Assembly: GCA_030041495.1 (NCBI GenBank)
Contig: JASHNT010000009.1
Coordinates: forward strand, 1 to 35,691
Source of the DNA: Bryobacteraceae bacterium
Lineage (GTDB): Bacteria > Acidobacteriota > Terriglobia > Bryobacterales > Bryobacteraceae
Length of the DNA: 35,691 bases
Direction: 5' to 3'
Position numbers and translations under genes: made by a program. The notes beneath the pieces were generated by a model. It did no database searches. It was given only the letters and a program-made list of their open reading frames with translations, and was not told the DNA's origin. The stretch's first letter is position 1. The number at the start of each line of letters is the position of its first letter. Below are positions 16,500 to 24,937 of the stretch, piece after piece.

Positions 16500-18320
16500 A
16501 TGTCTTTCGCGGGAGTATCCTTGGCGTCGCGCTTACTGGGCCGAGTCAAAGCTTCAGCGGTCATCCTCGAACTGCTGGCAGTCAGCGGCTGCACGTATCT
16601 TCCCGTAATTGGAGTGGGTCCACATCGAATGAATGAAGGATTCGTGGGGACTACGCGAAATCCGCAGGTGGCACTTTACTCGATCACGCCGCGATCCCCG
16701 GCTAAGGTAAGGATTCAGTTCGGTCCGGATACGAACTACGGACTACAAACCTGGGCTCGTGAGGCCGACGGCCATACCCCGGTTAGCATTCTCGTTGCGG
16801 GCATGGCCGCCAGCGCGACCTATCACATGAGGGCCACGATCCGTTTCCCGGACGGTAGCACTCTACGCGACGTTGACCACGTATTTCACACGGGACCTCT
16901 ACCCGAGCGAATGCGCGACTGGCAAATCCGGACTTACTCGCGCGGACCGGAGAGCATTGAGCCCGGACTGGAACTCTTGGATTCGAGCACCGGCATCAAA
17001 TCACAAATCGTCATCGCTGATCTTAGCGGCAGAATCTTGTGGTGGTACGAGATGCCCGAACGCCAGACCACCAAGGAAATTGTGTCCCTAAGGGAAAGAG
17101 CACATAGCCTAAGCCGCATAGCGGATTGGTTCGGCTGGCCGCTGCATTCGGGTCCTCCGAAGGATATCTTGGCCGCGACAGCGCAACGGGAAGCCCGCAC
17201 GGCCATGATGACCCGCGTCGCTTCAGCTTCCGACCTGGGCATCATCACACCAGTCAAGCCACTTCCCAACGGTGATTTTCTCCTGTTGTTTGGACTGTCT
17301 TCCCAGTCGCTCCTATCGGGACCGTCGCCGAAAGGCACCTTTTCCATTCTGCGAGAGATCGACCTCGCCGGAGACACAATTCGCCAAATCACGGTTCAGC
17401 AGCTAAACCGAAAGCTTCACGACCGAGGCCATCAGGACCTGCAGTTACAGAATTTTCATCACGACGTAGAGGTGCTTCCCAACGGCCATTGGATTTTAAT
17501 CGCAAACCAGTTTCGACCGGGCAGCGATCCGGATCAGGGCGAGACCGACGTTTTCGGAGACGTTCTGATCGACCTGGACGCGGACCTGAACCCGGTGTGG
17601 ACCTGGAGCAGTTTTGATCATCTCGACGTAAACCGCCACCCCATGTGGTTTCCGGATTGGACGCATTCGAATGCCGTCGTCTACACGCCCGACGACCACA
17701 ATCTCCTGCTCTCGATGCGGCATCAGAGCTGGATCATCAAGATCGACTACCGCGATGGGACGGGAAGCGGCAAGGTGATGTGGAGGTTGGGCGCCGGCGG
17801 CGATTTTCGGCTGCTTAACGGCCGAGACCCGGAGGATTGGCAATACGCACAGCACCTGCCCGCCATTTTGGGACCCCGGAGCGCTGGCGTATTCCGGCTG
17901 ACGATGGTCGACAATGGCGACGCCCGCCTTCATGAGGACGGCAGCCGCTGCGTGGAACCAGGTGCGGGCACGTCGGGGGCCCCGTGCTATACGACGATTC
18001 CTATCTTTGAAATCGATGAGAAGGCCATGACGGCGAAGATCCTTGCTCGCAAGGTTCTTCCGCCAGACGAGTATTCCAATTGGGGCGGTGGCACGGTCGT
18101 GCTGCCGGATGGACGAATTGAGGCGACCCTGAGCTCTCAGATCAATGACGGCAAACCTGGATCACGAGTGCTGGAGCTAACACCTGATGCGCCGCCCAAG
18201 GTCGTTTGGCAAATGGAGACAGAAACGTCGATTTATCGTGCGCAACGAATCCCTAGTCTGTATCCGGGTGAGCAATGGTCAACATTTTCTTTAGTATCCA
18301 AAGATGAACGACATCCGTAA
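16500..18320 (+). CDS. arylsulfate sulfotransferase (ASST-type), predicted lipoprotein
   Basis: A 606-residue PAPS-independent sulfotransferase of the six-bladed propeller type, which moves sulfate from one phenolic ester to another through a sulfohistidine. A hydrophobic N terminus ends in the lipobox LAVSGC (Cys31), so it should be lipid-anchored in the envelope. An N-terminal beta-sandwich (VALYSITPRSPAKVRIQFG) precedes the propeller. Active-site parts are visible: FHHDVEVLPNG (His320/321), DWTHSNAV (His389) and SMRHQSW (Arg407). The His389-Arg407 spacing of 18 is the same as His356-Arg374 in the uropathogenic E. coli AssT. QYAQHLPAI (His452) is the candidate sulfohistidine. No dedicated DsbA/DsbB-like partner lies next to it. 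Its 3' end overlaps the next sulfotransferase by 17 bp, so the two are translationally coupled. Confidence 0.9.
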   Translation: MSFAGVSLASRLLGRVKASAVILELLAVSGCTYLPVIGVGPHRMNEGFVGTTRNPQVALYSITPRSPAKVRIQFGPDTNYGLQTWAREADGHTPVSILVAGMAASATYHMRATIRFPDGSTLRDVDHVFHTGPLPERMRDWQIRTYSRGPESIEPGLELLDSSTGIKSQIVIADLSGRILWWYEMPERQTTKEIVSLRERAHSLSRIADWFGWPLHSGPPKDILAATAQREARTAMMTRVASASDLGIITPVKPLPNGDFLLLFGLSSQSLLSGPSPKGTFSILREIDLAGDTIRQITVQQLNRKLHDRGHQDLQLQNFHHDVEVLPNGHWILIANQFRPGSDPDQGETDVFGDVLIDLDADLNPVWTWSSFDHLDVNRHPMWFPDWTHSNAVVYTPDDHNLLLSMRHQSWIIKIDYRDGTGSGKVMWRLGAGGDFRLLNGRDPEDWQYAQHLPAILGPRSAGVFRLTMVDNGDARLHEDGSRCVEPGAGTSGAPCYTTIPIFEIDEKAMTAKILARKVLPPDEYSNWGGGTVVLPDGRIEATLSSQINDGKPGSRVLELTPDAPPKVVWQMETETSIYRAQRIPSLYPGEQWSTFSLVSKDERHP

Positions 18321-19329
18321 TCACCCGATGATCCATTCAAAGTTCCACCGGGTCCCGCCGTCGTTGGCCGCCCGTATCGCCTACGGGATTTGGGTGGACG
18401 GTGCAATGCGGCCGCTTATCCGAACGATGGAAAAACTGGGGCGAGCCGATCGCGTCTTTCGGGCTATCCGAAAGCGGCAGATCGCGGAACTGTCCCAGTC
18501 GAATCCGTTTGACGGCTACACGCCAACGGAACATGACGTGTTTGTCGCAACCTATGTCAAGAGCGGGACGAACTGGATGATGCAGATCGTTCACCAACTG
18601 TTGAACCATGCGACGGCCGAATACGAACATATTCATCAGGTCGTGGCCTGGCCGGCAGCCGGCTATTCCGCGCCCAAAGGCGATTACGCAACTCCCTTGG
18701 ACGATGATTCGGTATGGAAGGCGTCGCCCGAGAACAAACGAGTGATCAAGACTCATTTCCACTGGAACGATCTCCCGTACTCAAGACGAGCGCGGTACAT
18801 TATTGTGATCCGCGATCCAAAGGAAGTATTCGTGTCGAGTTATTTCTTCTTTGGTGTCGCCTTTCCGCTCCCGACTCTGGATACTTGGTACAGGCTGTTT
18901 TGTTCCCCGGACTTTCCGGTAGGCGGCTCCTGGGCCGAGAGCACTGCCGGCTATTGGGCGCAACGGGACCGCGAGAATGTTCTTATCGTTTCTTTCAAGA
19001 CGCTGAAGCGTGACTTGGCGGGAACGGTGCGGAGAGTGGCCACGTTTCTGGATGTCCGCGCCACAGACCACGTGATTCGAGAAGTCTGTAGCAAGTCCTG
19101 TTTCGAATACATGAAGCGCGCTGAGAACAAGTTCGCCGTCTGGAGGATGATTCCCTGGCGTTCGGCCCCGCCCCTAGTCCGAAGGGGACCTCACGGCGGT
19201 CCCGCGGAACTGCTCGATCTTGAGAAACAGGTGGCAATGGACGCGCATTTTGCCAGGGAGCTGAAACGCCTCGGTTGCGACTTAGACTACGAGGAATTCT
19301 GTGAACCGGCTTCGGCGTCCAACGTATAA
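18304..19329 (+). CDS. PAPS-dependent sulfotransferase (Sulfotransfer_1 type)
   Basis: A 341-residue cytosolic-type sulfotransferase. YVKSGTNW (84-91) is the 5'-phosphosulfate loop. VIKTHFHWN (147-155) carries Lys149 and His151, matching the KTH catalytic base motif of the SULT family. RYIIVIRDPKEVFVSSYFF (164-182) is the 3'-phosphate site, with Arg170 and Ser178/Ser179. The start overlaps the ASST gene by 17 bp, so the pair is one operon. A full set of catalytic residues suggests activity. The acceptor is unknown; a phenol or lipid hydroxyl is plausible from the ASST neighbour. An IS21 end follows about 130 bp downstream. Confidence 0.9.
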   Translation: MNDIRNHPMIHSKFHRVPPSLAARIAYGIWVDGAMRPLIRTMEKLGRADRVFRAIRKRQIAELSQSNPFDGYTPTEHDVFVATYVKSGTNWMMQIVHQLLNHATAEYEHIHQVVAWPAAGYSAPKGDYATPLDDDSVWKASPENKRVIKTHFHWNDLPYSRRARYIIVIRDPKEVFVSSYFFFGVAFPLPTLDTWYRLFCSPDFPVGGSWAESTAGYWAQRDRENVLIVSFKTLKRDLAGTVRRVATFLDVRATDHVIREVCSKSCFEYMKRAENKFAVWRMIPWRSAPPLVRRGPHGGPAELLDLEKQVAMDAHFARELKRLGCDLDYEEFCEPASASNV

Positions 19330-19461
19330 ACGGCGGAGCAATAATAGACCACGCGGCGCCGCCTGAGCGGCGAAAGGTAAACCGGTCGCGGTAGGAACGG
19401 CCATTGCAGACCGCCCCCGCACAGATCCGTATATGCAGAGTACCGCATACGGCTCCTGCTG
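19330..19461. other. short intergenic stretch between sulfotransferase and IS21 end
   Basis: No gene or clear terminator is recognised. The minus-strand reading frames crossing it have no match I know. It may be residual mobile-element sequence. Confidence 0.3.
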
Positions 19462-19755
19462 ATCGGCGACAATTAGAACGCCCTGCCGACGACAATTTAA
19501 ATTCCCTGTCAGCAACAACCATCGAAGTTCGCGCCTGGGGCGAGTCAGGAGGTTGAAGAGGTTGTCGAAAACGGAAACGAAGGATTTGGCCGCCGCCAAG
19601 GCGGGCATGGACATAAAGATGGCACGGAAATATCTGGCCGACGGGCGCTTGCCGAGCGGGGTCAAGCCGGAGCGGAACTGGCGCACTCGGGCCGACCCGT
19701 TTGAAGGGGCGTGGGAGGAGATCCGCGAGCAGATCCCAAATACGCAGATTTAGGA
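19462..19755 (+). mobile_element. left end of an IS21-family element with istA N-terminal remnant
   Basis: At 19465-19515, two related repeats GACAATTAGAACGCCCTG and GACAATTTAAATTCCCTG follow each other, as in the multiple terminal repeats of IS21 elements. Downstream, VRRLKRLSKTETKDLAAAKAGMD, ARKYLADGRLPSGVK and WRTRADPFEGAWEEIREQ match the N-terminal helix-turn-helix region of IstA. The frame stops at 19753 after about 70 residues; the DDE domain, istB and the right end are missing. Thus it is a truncated, inactive element lying between the sulfate-transfer genes and the cofGH operon. Confidence 0.8.
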
Positions 19756-19838
19756 CACTACCCAAGGCGGTCGTACTACGTTCTGAACGCTTCGCCCACT
19801 TCAGCGACATACGCAAGGTCGGCTTAAGAGACTGTGGC

Positions 19839-21089
19839 TCAGTAGCCCGTCGCCGACATCGGGGCGTGCCTCGCGTCGTCAAATACTGGTAATCCTTCAA
19901 GGGGCAGGTGTTCTTCTGTGTCCGGCAGCGGGAAGACTTTGCGAATTTCATAGGACGTGGCACGCTCCGCTGGGATGCGCCCGATGGTTCGGATCATGGC
20001 ACGGAATTCCCCTGGAGAAACGTACTCGCCGAAATTTGCGCCCGCTGCTTTGGAGATGCTCTCTTCCATCAGGGTGCCGCCGAAATCATTTGCGCCTGCT
20101 TCCAGACAGGTGAGCGATTCTTCAAACCCAAGTTTGACCCAAGAGACTTGAATGTTGTGGATATAGTTGTTAAGTAGAACGCGCGAGAGCGCATGAACAA
20201 TCAGATCCTCGTGGACCGAACGACCAGCGCGCGCGCGTCCGCTGTGGAAAAGCTTAGTCCGGGAATGAATGAATCCTAGTGGAACAAACTCGGTAAATCC
20301 TCCCGTGTCTTTCTGAATATCGCGGAGCAACAGCAGATGCCTTACCCAGTGTTCGGGAAGCTCGGTGTGGCCGTACATCATCGTGGATGTCGAGGGAATC
20401 CCGAGGCTATGAGCCGTCCGGATGACTTCAATCCACTGGCGCACTTTCAGCTTGTTGGGACTCAAAGACCTGCGGACCTGATCGTCGAGAATTTCTGCAG
20501 CCGTCCCGGGAATGCTGTTCAAGCCCGTGTCTTTCAACATCAGCAGGTACTCGCGCAATTCGAGGCGTGTCTTCTCCACGCCGTAGGTGATCTCCATCGG
20601 GGAGAAGGCGTGCACGTGAAGGCCGGGCAAACGTTTCTTGATGGCTTGGAGAAGCTGTGCGTAATAATAGCCGTCCAGATTTTTCGGCAAGCCGCCCTGG
20701 ATGCAGACTTCAGTGGCGCCAAGCTTAACAGCCTCCACCGACTTGGCCACCAGGGTATCCGTGGAATGAAAATAAGCGTCCGGGGCATCCGGCCCTCGAC
20801 TGAAGCCGCAAAACGCACAGCCCACAATGCAGATGTTGGTGAAATTCAAATTTCTATTCACGACATAGGTAATACGGTCTCCGACGACGCGGCGCCGGAT
20901 CTCGTCGGCAACCCTTACCAGCGCCAAGAGGTCATCCCCTTCAACGTTTGCCAGAATCAGGCCCTCTTCGAATCCAAGATCCTGTCCGGCGAGCGCCTTC
21001 TCCAGCGCGTTTGCGACGTCAGGATGTGCCGCCCGAAGAGCTTGGTCCCAGGGAATCTCTCTCCATCCAAGATTTGCCGGTTTCAACAT
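19839..21089 (-). CDS. cofH: Fo synthase subunit 2, radical SAM (CofH)
   Basis: A 416-residue radical SAM enzyme. CIVGCAFCGF gives the CxxxCxxC cluster (Cys87, Cys91, Cys94), preceded by NRNLNFTNIC, the characteristic CofH/MqnC-type segment. GVEKTRLELREYLLMLKDTGLNSIPGTAAEILDDQVRR and STSTMMYGHTELPEHWVRHL are strongly conserved in CofH. It joins tyrosine-derived fragments to 5-amino-6-ribitylamino-uracil; CofG then makes Fo, the deazaflavin core of F420. Homologous MqnC/MqnE enzymes of the futalosine pathway are the main alternative, but the adjacent cofG favours CofH. It overlaps cofG by 7 bp, so the two are translationally coupled. The last about 25 residues (PLEGLPVFDDARHAPMSATGY) are less conserved. 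Confidence 0.93.
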   Translation of the reverse strand: MLKPANLGWREIPWDQALRAAHPDVANALEKALAGQDLGFEEGLILANVEGDDLLALVRVADEIRRRVVGDRITYVVNRNLNFTNICIVGCAFCGFSRGPDAPDAYFHSTDTLVAKSVEAVKLGATEVCIQGGLPKNLDGYYYAQLLQAIKKRLPGLHVHAFSPMEITYGVEKTRLELREYLLMLKDTGLNSIPGTAAEILDDQVRRSLSPNKLKVRQWIEVIRTAHSLGIPSTSTMMYGHTELPEHWVRHLLLLRDIQKDTGGFTEFVPLGFIHSRTKLFHSGRARAGRSVHEDLIVHALSRVLLNNYIHNIQVSWVKLGFEESLTCLEAGANDFGGTLMEESISKAAGANFGEYVSPGEFRAMIRTIGRIPAERATSYEIRKVFPLPDTEEHLPLEGLPVFDDARHAPMSATGY

Positions 21090-22276
21090 GTTTCACACCT
21101 CTCACGAGCATAACCATCGTTGCCCTGGAGTCTTCGCACGTGCGGTTGAAGGCGGGCGTTTACGAACTGCGGCCTGGTGGAAAATTCCGGATAGATTGCC
21201 AGCCGTTCACGCAAAACAAATCCCTGGCCGGCGGACCTTGCGGACAGTGCAGAGATTTGCGGCCAGGCGGCTTCCGGATTGATGAAATCCTTCGTAACCG
21301 GAGAGATTCCGCCCCAATCGTTGATCCCGGCCTTGAGCAAGTCGGGATAGTCTTTCGCCAGCAAATTGGGCGGAGACTGAATATTCATCTCCCCACCGAA
21401 AATCAATCGGGCGACTGCGATGGTTCGCTCCAATTCCTCGGTGGATGGCTCCGGCGCCTGCGCCATGCGAATGTCCGGCTTGGCGCGGAACGGTTGGACG
21501 ATTAATTCTTGCACGTGGCCGTACTGCTCGTGGATAGCTTGAATCGTCAGGAGCGTGTCCACACGTTCCTCTGGAGTCTCGCCAATTCCGATCAGCATGC
21601 CGGTGGTGAAGGCCATCGACAACCGCCCCGCGGTCTCGATGGTCCGAATGCGAAGAGACGGCACTTTATCCGGCGCCTTCCAATGCGGGCCCCCGGCGCG
21701 AAGCAGGCGCGCGCTGGAGCTTTCAAGCATTAAGCCCGCGCTGACGTTCGTCTCTTGCAAGCGGCGAAGATCGTCCGCGCCCATCAGACCAGGATTGGAA
21801 TGCGGCAACAGGCCGGTCCTGTCAAGCACCAATTCACACATCGCTGCCAGGTATTCGAGCGTGCGGTCGAAGCCCAACTTTCTCAGAAACTCCCTCGCCT
21901 CTGGGAAGACTCGCTCGGGCTGGTCGCCCAGGCTGAACAGAGCTTCTTTGCATCCCGCACGGCGGCCTGCTTCTGCCACTCGAAGAACTTCATCCGGCAG
22001 CATGTACGGCTGCACTCCAGCTTGAGGATCGGCCCGGAAAGTGCAGTAGCCGCAATAATCACGGCAGAGGTGGGTGAGAGGAATAAAGACTTTCTTGGAA
22101 TAACTGACCGAACGGCCCTTAACCCTGTTCCGGACAGCAGCCGCCGCTTCGATCAACGCATCCAGCGGGCCGGCCTCCATCAGGCAAAGCGCATCCGCAC
22201 GCGACAGACCGCGTTCCTCCCTTCCACGTTCAAGGGCGGTGTCCACGCGGCAAGGGGTCGCTATTTCAGCCATCAT
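21083..22276 (-). CDS. cofG: Fo synthase subunit 1, radical SAM (CofG)
   Basis: A 397-residue radical SAM enzyme. HLCRDYCGYCTF gives the cluster cysteines 71, 75 and 78. GCKEALFSLGDQPE, HSNPGLMGADDLRRL, GLMLESSSARLL, GMLIGIGETPEERVDTL and DWGGISPVTKDFINPEAAWP are CofG hallmarks. Together with CofH it closes 7,8-didemethyl-8-hydroxy-5-deazariboflavin (Fo). It is first in the operon and overlaps cofH. The proposed start has two ATG codons in tandem (22276 and 22273) and no strong ribosome binding site. It is transcribed divergently from the CDP-alcohol phosphatidyltransferase gene (91 bp between starts). Genes for the later F420 steps (cofC, cofD, cofE) are not in the window. Confidence 0.95.
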   Translation of the reverse strand: MMAEIATPCRVDTALERGREERGLSRADALCLMEAGPLDALIEAAAAVRNRVKGRSVSYSKKVFIPLTHLCRDYCGYCTFRADPQAGVQPYMLPDEVLRVAEAGRRAGCKEALFSLGDQPERVFPEAREFLRKLGFDRTLEYLAAMCELVLDRTGLLPHSNPGLMGADDLRRLQETNVSAGLMLESSSARLLRAGGPHWKAPDKVPSLRIRTIETAGRLSMAFTTGMLIGIGETPEERVDTLLTIQAIHEQYGHVQELIVQPFRAKPDIRMAQAPEPSTEELERTIAVARLIFGGEMNIQSPPNLLAKDYPDLLKAGINDWGGISPVTKDFINPEAAWPQISALSARSAGQGFVLRERLAIYPEFSTRPQFVNARLQPHVRRLQGNDGYARERCETC

Positions 22277-22366
22277 GACGCCTGTGCCAATTTTAACCCC
22301 AGGGCGTCGCCGATGTATGCTTGGCGTTATGTTGATGTGGCGTCAACGAACCCGAGGTCGGGAGCA

Positions 22367-22912
22367 ATGGCTAACGCGCTGACAGCGATTCGTCTGCTTC
22401 TGGTGCTTCCGTTTGCGTATTTCATGGCAAGAGCAGACCGGGGTTCCGCGATTTTTGCTCTGGTCGCGTGGGTGGTGGCGCTGATTACCGATTTTCTGGA
22501 CGGTCCCGTTGCCCGCCGCAGAGGAACCGTGACCGCGTTCAGCGGAACGTTCGATCACACCAGCGATTTCCTCTTCGTGGTCTCCGGATTGTATGCGGGA
22601 GCCCTGCGCGGGGCATTCCCTTGGATGCTGCCTTTCCTGATCACAGCGGCGTTTGCCCAGTACGTCACCGATTCCTACTGGATTCATCGCCACACAAAAC
22701 TTCGCCCAAGCACGCTCGGCCGCTACAATGGAATCCTTTACTTCGTTCCATCCATCATGGACATCCTCATCCGGATAGGGCTGAACTTTCTGCAGCCCTT
22801 GCTTCGGGTCTTGGTCTGGTTGCTGGTACTGACCACGCTGGTATCGATGATCCAGCGGTTGACGCTCAGGAGACTACCCGAACAGCTCTCGAGTCGCCCG
22901 CCGGAGAAATAG
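22367..22912 (+). CDS. CDP-alcohol phosphatidyltransferase family membrane protein
   Basis: A 181-residue membrane enzyme that couples a CDP-linked lipid to an alcohol. MANALTAIRLLLVLPFAYFMA resembles the PgsA-type start. The motif DFLDGPVARRRGTVTAFSGTFDHTSD carries Asp42, Asp45, Gly46, Ala49, Arg50, Asp63 and Asp67. The position of the second motif glycine is Ser59 (a Gly follows at 60), a small departure from DxxDGxxAR(x)8G(x)3D(x)3D. About five or six membrane helices follow. The start at 22367 has GGGAG upstream; longer frames to 21755 overlap cofG and are discarded. Its 3' end overlaps the flippase-like gene by 39 bp, tail to tail. The alcohol acceptor is unknown; it could be glycerol phosphate or inositol phosphate. 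Confidence 0.87.
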   Translation: MANALTAIRLLLVLPFAYFMARADRGSAIFALVAWVVALITDFLDGPVARRRGTVTAFSGTFDHTSDFLFVVSGLYAGALRGAFPWMLPFLITAAFAQYVTDSYWIHRHTKLRPSTLGRYNGILYFVPSIMDILIRIGLNFLQPLLRVLVWLLVLTTLVSMIQRLTLRRLPEQLSSRPPEK

Positions 22913-23851
22913 CAGGCCCACCCCGGCGTTAAAGAAGATGAAGAAATTGTGCATGACGAATCCGAAGGCGGTCATCTGACCTGGTCGATCCGGGAAGAGC
23001 AACACCCAAAAGAGAATCGCGACTGAGTGCATCGGTCCGGGCATCGCCGCGCCGAAGAAGATCACGGGCAAGTACCCCAGCATCTCCCCAAAACCTACCG
23101 ATCCTCCAAACAGTCTCAAGGCCAACGTATATACCACCACGCCGGCAAGTACGGGCGGTGCGCGCAACGCGAGCACCGCTAGGTAGTGCCACACTTTGGC
23201 CATTCGGAATGCCCGGAAAATCGGCCGGTCGCGTAACGCTATCCCAGGGCCGATTCTTCCGCTGAAGAACAAGTGGAAAAGCGCGAAGAACACAGCAGCA
23301 CCCAAGGCAATCCATGGAATGACGTGGAACGCTGACTGGAAACTATTCCAGCGCAACAGCACGCCGACCGTAGCCCAAAGGATCAGACTGTAGATTTCGC
23401 AGAACATGAGCAGAAGCATGCTAGACCCGACTTCCCAGCCGGGCACTCCATCCCGGCGATTCAGATAGACGGCGATGGCCCCCTTACTGACCTGCTCGTT
23501 CACCAGGGAGAGGATGTACGCGCTGGCGCGAATGGGCAAGATATCGGCGTAGCTGATCTTGGCGTTGAACCAGTTGATTACTTTCCACACCACCAGACTG
23601 TCGAAGATCAGAAAAAAAACACAATACGGAATCATCAGAGCCAGCCATTCATACCAGTTCACGTTTTCAAAGCTTCTTGCCAAATAAGGGAACAGCCGGC
23701 TGCCCTCAGCCGCGGCCGCGTGATCGAGGCGGTTGTAGAGATAGGCGAAGCAGGCTGCCGTGATCAGCAGCGGCAAAAGACGCTGCCAAGGCTTGGCTTT
23801 TCCGGCGCCCGCGGCGGAGCGAATGGTGGTAGGCTGGCTGGTCCCGCTCAT
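22874..23851 (-). CDS. flippase-like membrane protein (AglD/UPF0104, LPG-synthase-TM type)
   Basis: A 325-residue polytopic protein with about eight hydrophobic segments, for example LLPLLITAACFAYLY, WLALMIPYCVFFLIFDSLVV, MLLLMFCEIYSLILWATVGVLL and IPWIALGAAVFFALFHLFF. NEQVSKGAIAVYLNRRDGVPGWE and YLPVIFFGAAMPGPMHS resemble conserved loops of the lysylphosphatidylglycerol-synthase transmembrane family, whose members move or modify lipids. The start at 23851 overlaps the reductase stop by 4 bp (ATGA), so the two are one operon. With the adjacent phosphatidyltransferase it suggests a phospholipid head-group or lipid-export function, which is inference. Confidence 0.7.
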   Translation of the reverse strand: MSGTSQPTTIRSAAGAGKAKPWQRLLPLLITAACFAYLYNRLDHAAAAEGSRLFPYLARSFENVNWYEWLALMIPYCVFFLIFDSLVVWKVINWFNAKISYADILPIRASAYILSLVNEQVSKGAIAVYLNRRDGVPGWEVGSSMLLLMFCEIYSLILWATVGVLLRWNSFQSAFHVIPWIALGAAVFFALFHLFFSGRIGPGIALRDRPIFRAFRMAKVWHYLAVLALRAPPVLAGVVVYTLALRLFGGSVGFGEMLGYLPVIFFGAAMPGPMHSVAILFWVLLFPDRPGQMTAFGFVMHNFFIFFNAGVGLLFLRRATRELFG

Positions 23852-24762
23852 TTTTCTCTCTTGTGGCCTAGACTGTTGTTGATCATCTCGTCGATGCCGG
23901 TTAGCTGGATTCCCAATTCACGCGCAACAGGCCCAGGATCCAGATGCGTGTCGGCGGTGACCACTTCGACTACATCCGCCGAAAATCCGGGACCAGAGAT
24001 GCACTGACGGAGCCTTAGCGCAAACGAAAGTAACCCCTTGGGGATCGATGTAACCCGCACCTGGCGGCCGAGAAGGCGAGCAAAGCGCTCGACGAGTTCT
24101 CGCTCTGTCAGCGAGACGGGACCAACCAGATCAAGAGTGTGATTACGCGCGACAGAAGGCTGTGCTGCAACAATTGCCGCCCGCGCCAAGTCGTCCACAT
24201 AGAGAGGCTGCTGGAAATTGCGTCCGCCGCCGATCAGCTTGGCTTTGGGTCTGCTCGCATGCCGCACAAGCCCGGCGGCGCCTCCTGTTGCGGGGCCCAG
24301 CAGGAGCGGAGCGCGAAGGATCGTGTAGCACAGGCCGGAGGAACGCACCACAGCTTCCACCTGTCCCTTGGAACGGTAGTAGCCGTTGGAAGACCTATCA
24401 TCCGCTCCCGTGGCGCTGACCAGAACGAATTTCTGGACGGCGCACCGCTTTGCCGCGTCCACGACGCTGCGAGCCGGTTCGACATTCGCCTGCTGATAGG
24501 TTGAGCCCGGCCGCTCGACTAGAATTCCCGCGAGGTGGACAATCGCCTCTGCCCCCTGAAATGCTGAGTCTAAACTGGCGGGATCGTCGTACAAAATCCT
24601 GACTGTTCTACTCCTTTCGCCAAGCAGCGTCCGAATCCGGTCCGCGGCTTGCTCAGAGCGGACCGCGGCGACCAGCTCGTATAGCGCAGCACCATCCTCC
24701 GATGCGCATCGCAGAATAGCTTGACCGGTGGCGCTATTGGCGCCAGTGATGACGATTCTCAT
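23848..24762 (-). CDS. NmrA/NDUFA9-type NAD(P)-binding SDR protein
   Basis: A 304-residue atypical short-chain dehydrogenase. MRIVITGANSATGQAI is a GxxGxxG-type Rossmann nucleotide loop. Then come AIVHLAGILVERPGSTY, KFVLVSATGADD (strand 5), and YYRSKGQVEAVVRSSGLCYTILRAPLLLGP with the Tyr-x3-Lys arrangement and the PxxxxGP substrate-loop pattern. QPLYVDDLARAAIVAA is typical of the NDUFA9/NmrA branch. It probably acts as a reductase, epimerase or redox-sensing protein; a specific substrate is not readable. It is the first gene of a two-gene unit with the flippase-like gene, and diverges from the small membrane-anchored protein at 24938 (175 bp between). Confidence 0.87.
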   Translation of the reverse strand: MRIVITGANSATGQAILRCASEDGAALYELVAAVRSEQAADRIRTLLGERSRTVRILYDDPASLDSAFQGAEAIVHLAGILVERPGSTYQQANVEPARSVVDAAKRCAVQKFVLVSATGADDRSSNGYYRSKGQVEAVVRSSGLCYTILRAPLLLGPATGGAAGLVRHASRPKAKLIGGGRNFQQPLYVDDLARAAIVAAQPSVARNHTLDLVGPVSLTERELVERFARLLGRQVRVTSIPKGLLSFALRLRQCISGPGFSADVVEVVTADTHLDPGPVARELGIQLTGIDEMINNSLGHKREK

Positions 24763-24937
24763 GTCCTATTCCCGCGACCACTGGCACTAAGCATCGCAGA
24801 TCACGCCAGGGAAATGGGCGACCCCGAGATGTCGGCCATCGGATCGGGTCTCCCGCGCGAGAACTCGAGTCAGCCGGCACCGGCGAAGAACGGTTGGGTG
24901 TAGAATTTCCGATAGGCACATTGTGGAGGAACCCAGG

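Noticed and set aside
18995-19963. Minus-strand 322-residue frame over the sulfotransferase end and IS21 region
   Set aside because: High-Arg/Pro antisense frame with no family resemblance; it overlaps two supported features.
21755-22366. Long N-terminal extension of the CDP-alcohol phosphatidyltransferase
   Set aside because: It overlaps cofG in antisense and has no resemblance to the family; the start at 22367 has a good ribosome binding site and family-like N terminus.
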